Below, piece after piece: positions 60,611 through 64,000 of a stretch of DNA of 64,000 nucleotides. The stretch's first letter is position 1, and each line of letters begins with the position of its first letter. This DNA comes from Beijerinckiaceae bacterium (GTDB lineage Bacteria; Pseudomonadota; Alphaproteobacteria; Rhizobiales; Beijerinckiaceae), in NCBI GenBank assembly GCA_027531565.1, contig JAPZSB010000001.1, positions 88,290-152,289 on the forward strand, given 5' to 3'. The position numbers were made by a program, and so were the translations under genes. The notes beneath the pieces are model-generated. The model was not told where the DNA came from, ran no database searches, and saw only the letters and a list, made by a program, of their open reading frames with translations.

Positions 60611-62197
60611 TCAGCCGAGGAGGCGGAGCAGGTTCTGGGAGTTCTGGGCGCCGGCCGTGAAGGCCTGCACCGCGAACTGCTGCTGGGTCTGCAGTGCCGT
60701 CAGCTTGGCGGATTCCTCGGCGACGTCTGCAGCCACAAGGTCATCGCCCAAGGTCTTCATGTTGACCGAGAATTCCTTGTTGATCTCGTAGCGGTCCTCG
60801 ATGAAGGACGAATAGTTGCCGAACTGCGCCTGCAGCTGGTTGATCACCGTCATCGCCGTCTGGGTTTCGCCGAGCGAGTTCTGGATGTTGCCGTTGGTCG
60901 TCCAGGTCGTACCGACGGTGATCAGGCCGAGATTGCCGAGAACCGTCGTGTTGACACCGTTGATCGCGATCGGGTTCGCAGCGAACTCGTTCAGGATCAC
61001 GCTCATGCCCTGGCCCTGCAGCAGGTTGCGGCCGGCCTGGACCACGTTGTTGTTGATGACGTTCGTGATTTCCGTCTTGTAGGCCTCGTATTGCTGGCCG
61101 AGTTCGAGGCGCCGGGCATCGTTCGAGGCGCCGAGGATCGGGTTGCCCTGAACCACCGGGATGCCGGAGGCGGCGTTGAAGCGGGCCGCGCCGGTGACCG
61201 AGTCGAACGTTCCCGTGCCGTTGAGTACCGTGATCGCGTTCCCCTGCATGTTCCGCAGGGCGATCCGGAACTGGCCGGCGGCGGATTGCACGAATTCCGC
61301 GCGGACCCCGGCATTCATTGCGTTGATTTCCGCGACGGCCGAGTCGAGGTTCTTCACGGTGGTGGTCGACCAGGTCCGGGCGACGCCGTCGGCGCCGAGG
61401 AAGGTCAGCGATGAGCCGGCCGCAACCGACGAACCAGCGAAGGTCGAGGCGGTGCTGACCGCGCCGCCGGTGCCGAAGCGCAGGCCCATCGGGTTCGAAC
61501 CGCCGAAGCCGGTCGGCGCCGAGGTGCCGTTGACGAACCGCGACGCGGCATAGGTCCCGTCATAGCCCGAGTTCAGGCCGGCGGACATGTCGTCGATGAC
61601 CTGCTGCGAGGAGGCGCCGTCGATCGTGAAACCGGTCTTGCCGTCGGTCGCCTCGAGAATGACGACCGAGCCGGTGCCGTTGACCTGGAAGCGCATCGTC
61701 ACGCCGATATTGGCGTTGTTCAGCGCCTGCGCCACCTGGCCCCACGAGGTCGTGTTCGTCGCCCCGGTAAAGGTATAGGTGAAGTTCTTGCCGTTATCGG
61801 ACGTGATCGACAGGCGGTGGCCGGTCGAGGCGCCGTTGACGGTGGTCGTGTCGGCGATGTTGGCGGTCGAGCTGGCCTGGATGGTCGGCGTCGAGCCGGC
61901 ATTCAGCGCGTCCGAGGCCATGGTGTTCATCTGCTGCAGCAGGTTGCGCACCTGTTTCAGGGCAAGATCGGTCGACTCAAGGGTCTTGAGGGCCGTCGAG
62001 ATGTTGTTGTTGACGCGGTTCAGGTTGTCCGACCGGCTCAGCATGGTTTCGGACATCGTGTACTTGGTGGCATCATCCGCCGCGCCGAAGATGCTCTTGC
62101 CGGTTGCAACCCGCTTCTGGGAAATCTGGAAAAGGCGGTTGGTCGTCTGGAGAATGTTCACGTTGGCCGCAGTGGCGGCGTTGAAAACGACAGACAT
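60611..62197 (-). CDS. fliC: flagellin
   Basis: 528 residues; AAGGTG precedes the ATG. The N-terminal D0/D1 helices (residues 1-105) include RLFQISQKRVATGKSIFGAADDATKYTMSE and STALKTLESTDLALKQVRNLLQQMNTMASDAL; the C-terminal D0 ends AVQAFTAGAQNSQNLLRLLG. The middle (about 130-400) is Thr/Ser/Asn-rich and carries many possible O-glycosylation sites. It has a near-identical partner upstream (62533 onward). It makes the filament; a TPR glycosyltransferase follows downstream on the same strand. Confidence 0.94.
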   Translation of the reverse strand: MSVVFNAATAANVNILQTTNRLFQISQKRVATGKSIFGAADDATKYTMSETMLSRSDNLNRVNNNISTALKTLESTDLALKQVRNLLQQMNTMASDALNAGSTPTIQASSTANIADTTTVNGASTGHRLSITSDNGKNFTYTFTGATNTTSWGQVAQALNNANIGVTMRFQVNGTGSVVILEATDGKTGFTIDGASSQQVIDDMSAGLNSGYDGTYAASRFVNGTSAPTGFGGSNPMGLRFGTGGAVSTASTFAGSSVAAGSSLTFLGADGVARTWSTTTVKNLDSAVAEINAMNAGVRAEFVQSAAGQFRIALRNMQGNAITVLNGTGTFDSVTGAARFNAASGIPVVQGNPILGASNDARRLELGQQYEAYKTEITNVINNNVVQAGRNLLQGQGMSVILNEFAANPIAINGVNTTVLGNLGLITVGTTWTTNGNIQNSLGETQTAMTVINQLQAQFGNYSSFIEDRYEINKEFSVNMKTLGDDLVAADVAEESAKLTALQTQQQFAVQAFTAGAQNSQNLLRLLG

Positions 62198-62301
62198 GGT
62201 TGCACCTTCTGCTGCGGTTGATGCCGTCCTGCAGGCTCATTCTTGAGGTGCAGGGTGGTGTTCGATGCGCAGAGGGTGCACCCGCCATTTCTAAATGAAA
62301 C

Positions 62302-62363
62302 TTAACCCTAACAATCCAGCTTTCAGTAAGGTAAACAGAACACTCTCCGTTAACCTTAACAAT
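62302..62363. repeat. two 14-bp direct repeats in the flagellin promoter region
   Basis: TTAACCCTAACAAT (62302-62315) and TTAACCTTAACAAT (62350-62363) differ at one base and are 48 bases apart. They lie 105-166 bases before the flagellin start in an AT-rich 280-base stretch (62198-62476) without genes. A regulator site is likely; no sigma-54 or clear sigma-28 box was found in the same gap. Confidence 0.6.
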
Positions 62364-62476
62364 TTGTGTTCTTCAAATCTTTCAATTTGATCCGCGGGAT
62401 GCCCGGTGAGGCGATTTACTTCTGCCGCCTGGCAGGGGAGGGCGGTCAAGGTGGCCTTTGCGCCCATCCGGACAGC

Positions 62477-62506
62477 AAAAAGGGCGGTGGATTGCTCCAC
62501 CGCCCC
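62477..62506 (-). terminator. terminator of the second flagellin gene
   Basis: GGGCGGTGGA (62482-62491) pairs perfectly with TCCACCGCCC (62496-62505) around TTGC; on the minus strand it is followed by TTTTT (complement of 62477-62481). It lies 27 bases after the flagellin stop, showing that the two flagellins are separate transcription units. Confidence 0.93.
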
Positions 62507-62532
62507 GGTCTTTGGTTTCCGTGTGCCGGCGA

Positions 62533-64000
62533 TCAGCCGAGCAGGCGGAGCAGCGACTGGGCGTTCGCCGAACCGGCCGAGAAGGCCTGGACCGCGAACT
62601 GCTGCTGGGTCTGCAGCGCCGTCAGCTTGGCGGATTCCTCGGCCACATCGGCCGCCACCAGATCGTCGCCCAAGGTCTTCATGTTCGAAGAGAATTCCTT
62701 GTTGATCTCGTAGCGGTCCTGGATGAAGGACGAGTAGTTGCCGAAGCTGGCCTGGATCTGGTCGACCACGCTCATCGCCGTCTGGGTCTGCCCCAGAGAG
62801 TTGGTGATGTTGCCGTTGGTCGTCCAGGTCGTGCCGACCGTCGTCAGGCCAAGGTTGCCCAGCACCGTGGTGTTGATGCCGTTGATCGCGATCGGGTTCG
62901 CAGCGAACTCGTTCAGGATCACGCTCATGCCCTGGCCGAGCAGGAGGTTGCGGCCGGCCTGGACCACGTTGTTGTTGATGACGTTCGTGATTTCCGTCTT
63001 GTAGGCTTCGTACTGGGTGCCCAGTTCGAGGCGGCGGGCGTTGTTGGTTGCACCGAGGATCGGGTTGCCCTGAACCACCGGAACCCCCGAGGCCGCGTTG
63101 AAGCGGGCCGCGCCGGTAACGGAGTCGAAGGCGCCCGTGCCGTTGAGCACCGTGATCGCATTGCCCTGCAGGTTGCGGAGCGCAACGCGGAACTGACCGG
63201 TGGCGGACTGGACGAACTCGGCCTTGACGCCGGCATTCATCGCGTTGATTTCGGCCACAACCGTGTCGAGGTTCTTCACGGTGGTGGTCGACCAGGTCCG
63301 GGCGACGCCGTCGGCGCCGAGGAACGAGAGCGACGAACCGGCCGCAACCGACGAACCGGCGAAGGTCGAGGCGGTGCTCAGCGCGCCGCCGGTGCCGAAG
63401 CGCAGGCCCATCGGGTTGGAACCCCCGAAGCCGGTCGGGGTCGACGTGCCGTTGACGAACTTCGAGGCGGCATAGGTCGAGTCATAGCCCGAGGTCAGGC
63501 CGGCCGAGATATCGTCGACCACCTGCTGCGAGGAAGAGCCGTCGATCGTGAAGCCGGTCTTGCCGTCGGTGGCTTCGAGGAGGATCCGCGAACCCGTGCC
63601 GTTGACTTCGAAGCGCATCGTCACGCCGATATTGGCGTTGTTCAGCGCCTGGGCAACCTGACCCCAGGTCGTCGCACCGTTGGTGCCGTTGACCGTGTAG
63701 GTGAAGTTCTTGCCATTGTCCGAGGTGATCGAGAAGCGGTGGCCGGTCGTGCCGCCGTTGATCGTCGTCGTGTCGGCGATGTTGGCGGTCGAGGTCGCCT
63801 GAACCGTCGTGGCCGAGCCGGCATTCAGCGCGTCCGAGGCCATCGTGTTCATCTGCTGGAGCAGGTTGCGGATCTGCTTCAGGGCGAGATCGGTCGACTC
63901 GAGGGTCTTGAGGGCCGTCGAGATGTTGTTGTTGACGCGGTTGAGGTTCGACGAACGGCTCAGCATCGTCTCCGACATCGTGTACTTGGTGGCGTCATCG
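62533..64000 (-). CDS. fliC: flagellin, N-terminal part outside the window
   Basis: 489 codons are visible; the frame runs through the window end, where the sequence (DDATKYTMSETMLSRS) corresponds to residue about 41 of the other flagellin, so some 40 residues are missing. The C terminus reads AVQAFSAGSANAQSLLRLLG. It matches the downstream flagellin over nearly its whole visible length with scattered changes such as LSRSSNLNRV for LSRSDNLNRV. It has its own terminator and probably its own promoter beyond the window. Confidence 0.93.
   Translation of the reverse strand, partial: DDATKYTMSETMLSRSSNLNRVNNNISTALKTLESTDLALKQIRNLLQQMNTMASDALNAGSATTVQATSTANIADTTTINGGTTGHRFSITSDNGKNFTYTVNGTNGATTWGQVAQALNNANIGVTMRFEVNGTGSRILLEATDGKTGFTIDGSSSQQVVDDISAGLTSGYDSTYAASKFVNGTSTPTGFGGSNPMGLRFGTGGALSTASTFAGSSVAAGSSLSFLGADGVARTWSTTTVKNLDTVVAEINAMNAGVKAEFVQSATGQFRVALRNLQGNAITVLNGTGAFDSVTGAARFNAASGVPVVQGNPILGATNNARRLELGTQYEAYKTEITNVINNNVVQAGRNLLLGQGMSVILNEFAANPIAINGINTTVLGNLGLTTVGTTWTTNGNITNSLGQTQTAMSVVDQIQASFGNYSSFIQDRYEINKEFSSNMKTLGDDLVAADVAEESAKLTALQTQQQFAVQAFSAGSANAQSLLRLLG

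Noticed and set aside
62200..62300. Possible sigma-54 box TGGCGGGTGCACCC upstream of flagellin on the minus strand
   Set aside because: The GG and GC elements are not separated by the required 10 bases, so it does not fit the -24/-12 consensus.

Overview
The window is GC-rich, densely packed chromosomal DNA from a motile alphaproteobacterium, most likely of the Hyphomicrobiales (Rhizobiales). The pointers are a flgE-flgK-flgL cluster facing flaF-flbT, long tandem flagellins, an Omp25/Omp31-like porin, a giant coiled-coil protein resembling the growth-pole ring (GPR) protein of Agrobacterium, and CtrA-like TTAA-N7-TTA(A/G) sites. No replication genes, rRNA, phage genes, CRISPR arrays or complete insertion sequences are visible. 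Genus cannot be settled from this window.

Layout. 1-4.1 kb: end of an endonuclease/exonuclease/phosphatase protein, an ABC importer of the nitrate/sulfonate type, and pdxY. 4.2-10.4 kb: small secreted proteins, a PhzF-NUDIX pair, leuA behind a leucine-rich leader peptide with alternative hairpins, a ROK sugar kinase and a lipoprotein. 10.5-13.5 kb: tRNA-Lys(CTT), a porin and a polyprenyl-phosphate sugar transferase preceded by three copies of a 10-bp repeat. 13.6-21.5 kb: an MBL hydrolase, a TRAP transporter (SBP, small and large permease), rhodanese, an orphan molybdopterin hydroxylase subunit, and a cytochrome c'/cytochrome b pair. 21.6-26.1 kb: an XRE-cupin regulator, then a TPP-riboswitch-led thiM-thiD operon that seems to carry a TRAP substrate-binding protein, then a DMT permease. 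26.2-33.2 kb: a metallophosphoesterase-glycosyltransferase pair, cheZ, and an MCE/Mla-type lipid transport operon.

33.4-46.3 kb: the 1678-residue GPR-like protein, an Hpt protein, a 2Fe-2S ferredoxin, ccdA, an MFS permease, UspA, SixA-type phosphatase, a 267-bp element with 32-bp terminal inverted repeats (a likely MITE), and a ycjX-ycjF pair. 46.4-52.5 kb: flagellar hook and junction genes behind a textbook sigma-54 promoter, with a 50-codon ORF between flgE and flgK that encodes only a hook-type C-terminal helix; flaF and flbT overlap on the other strand. 52.6-60.3 kb: an eight-gene minus-strand operon encoding a TPR/GT41 glycosyltransferase plus a CDP-glucose-derived, probably C-methylated deoxysugar pathway. 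60.6-64 kb: two tandem flagellin genes, the second cut by the window end.

The most coherent biological story is on the right: two flagellins sit beside a TPR glycosyltransferase that heads a nucleotide-sugar operon, which suggests flagellin glycosylation with a branched 6-deoxysugar. The most unusual single items are the inverted-repeat element, the hook-tail mini-ORF, the leuA leader and the riboswitch operon with a TRAP binding protein.
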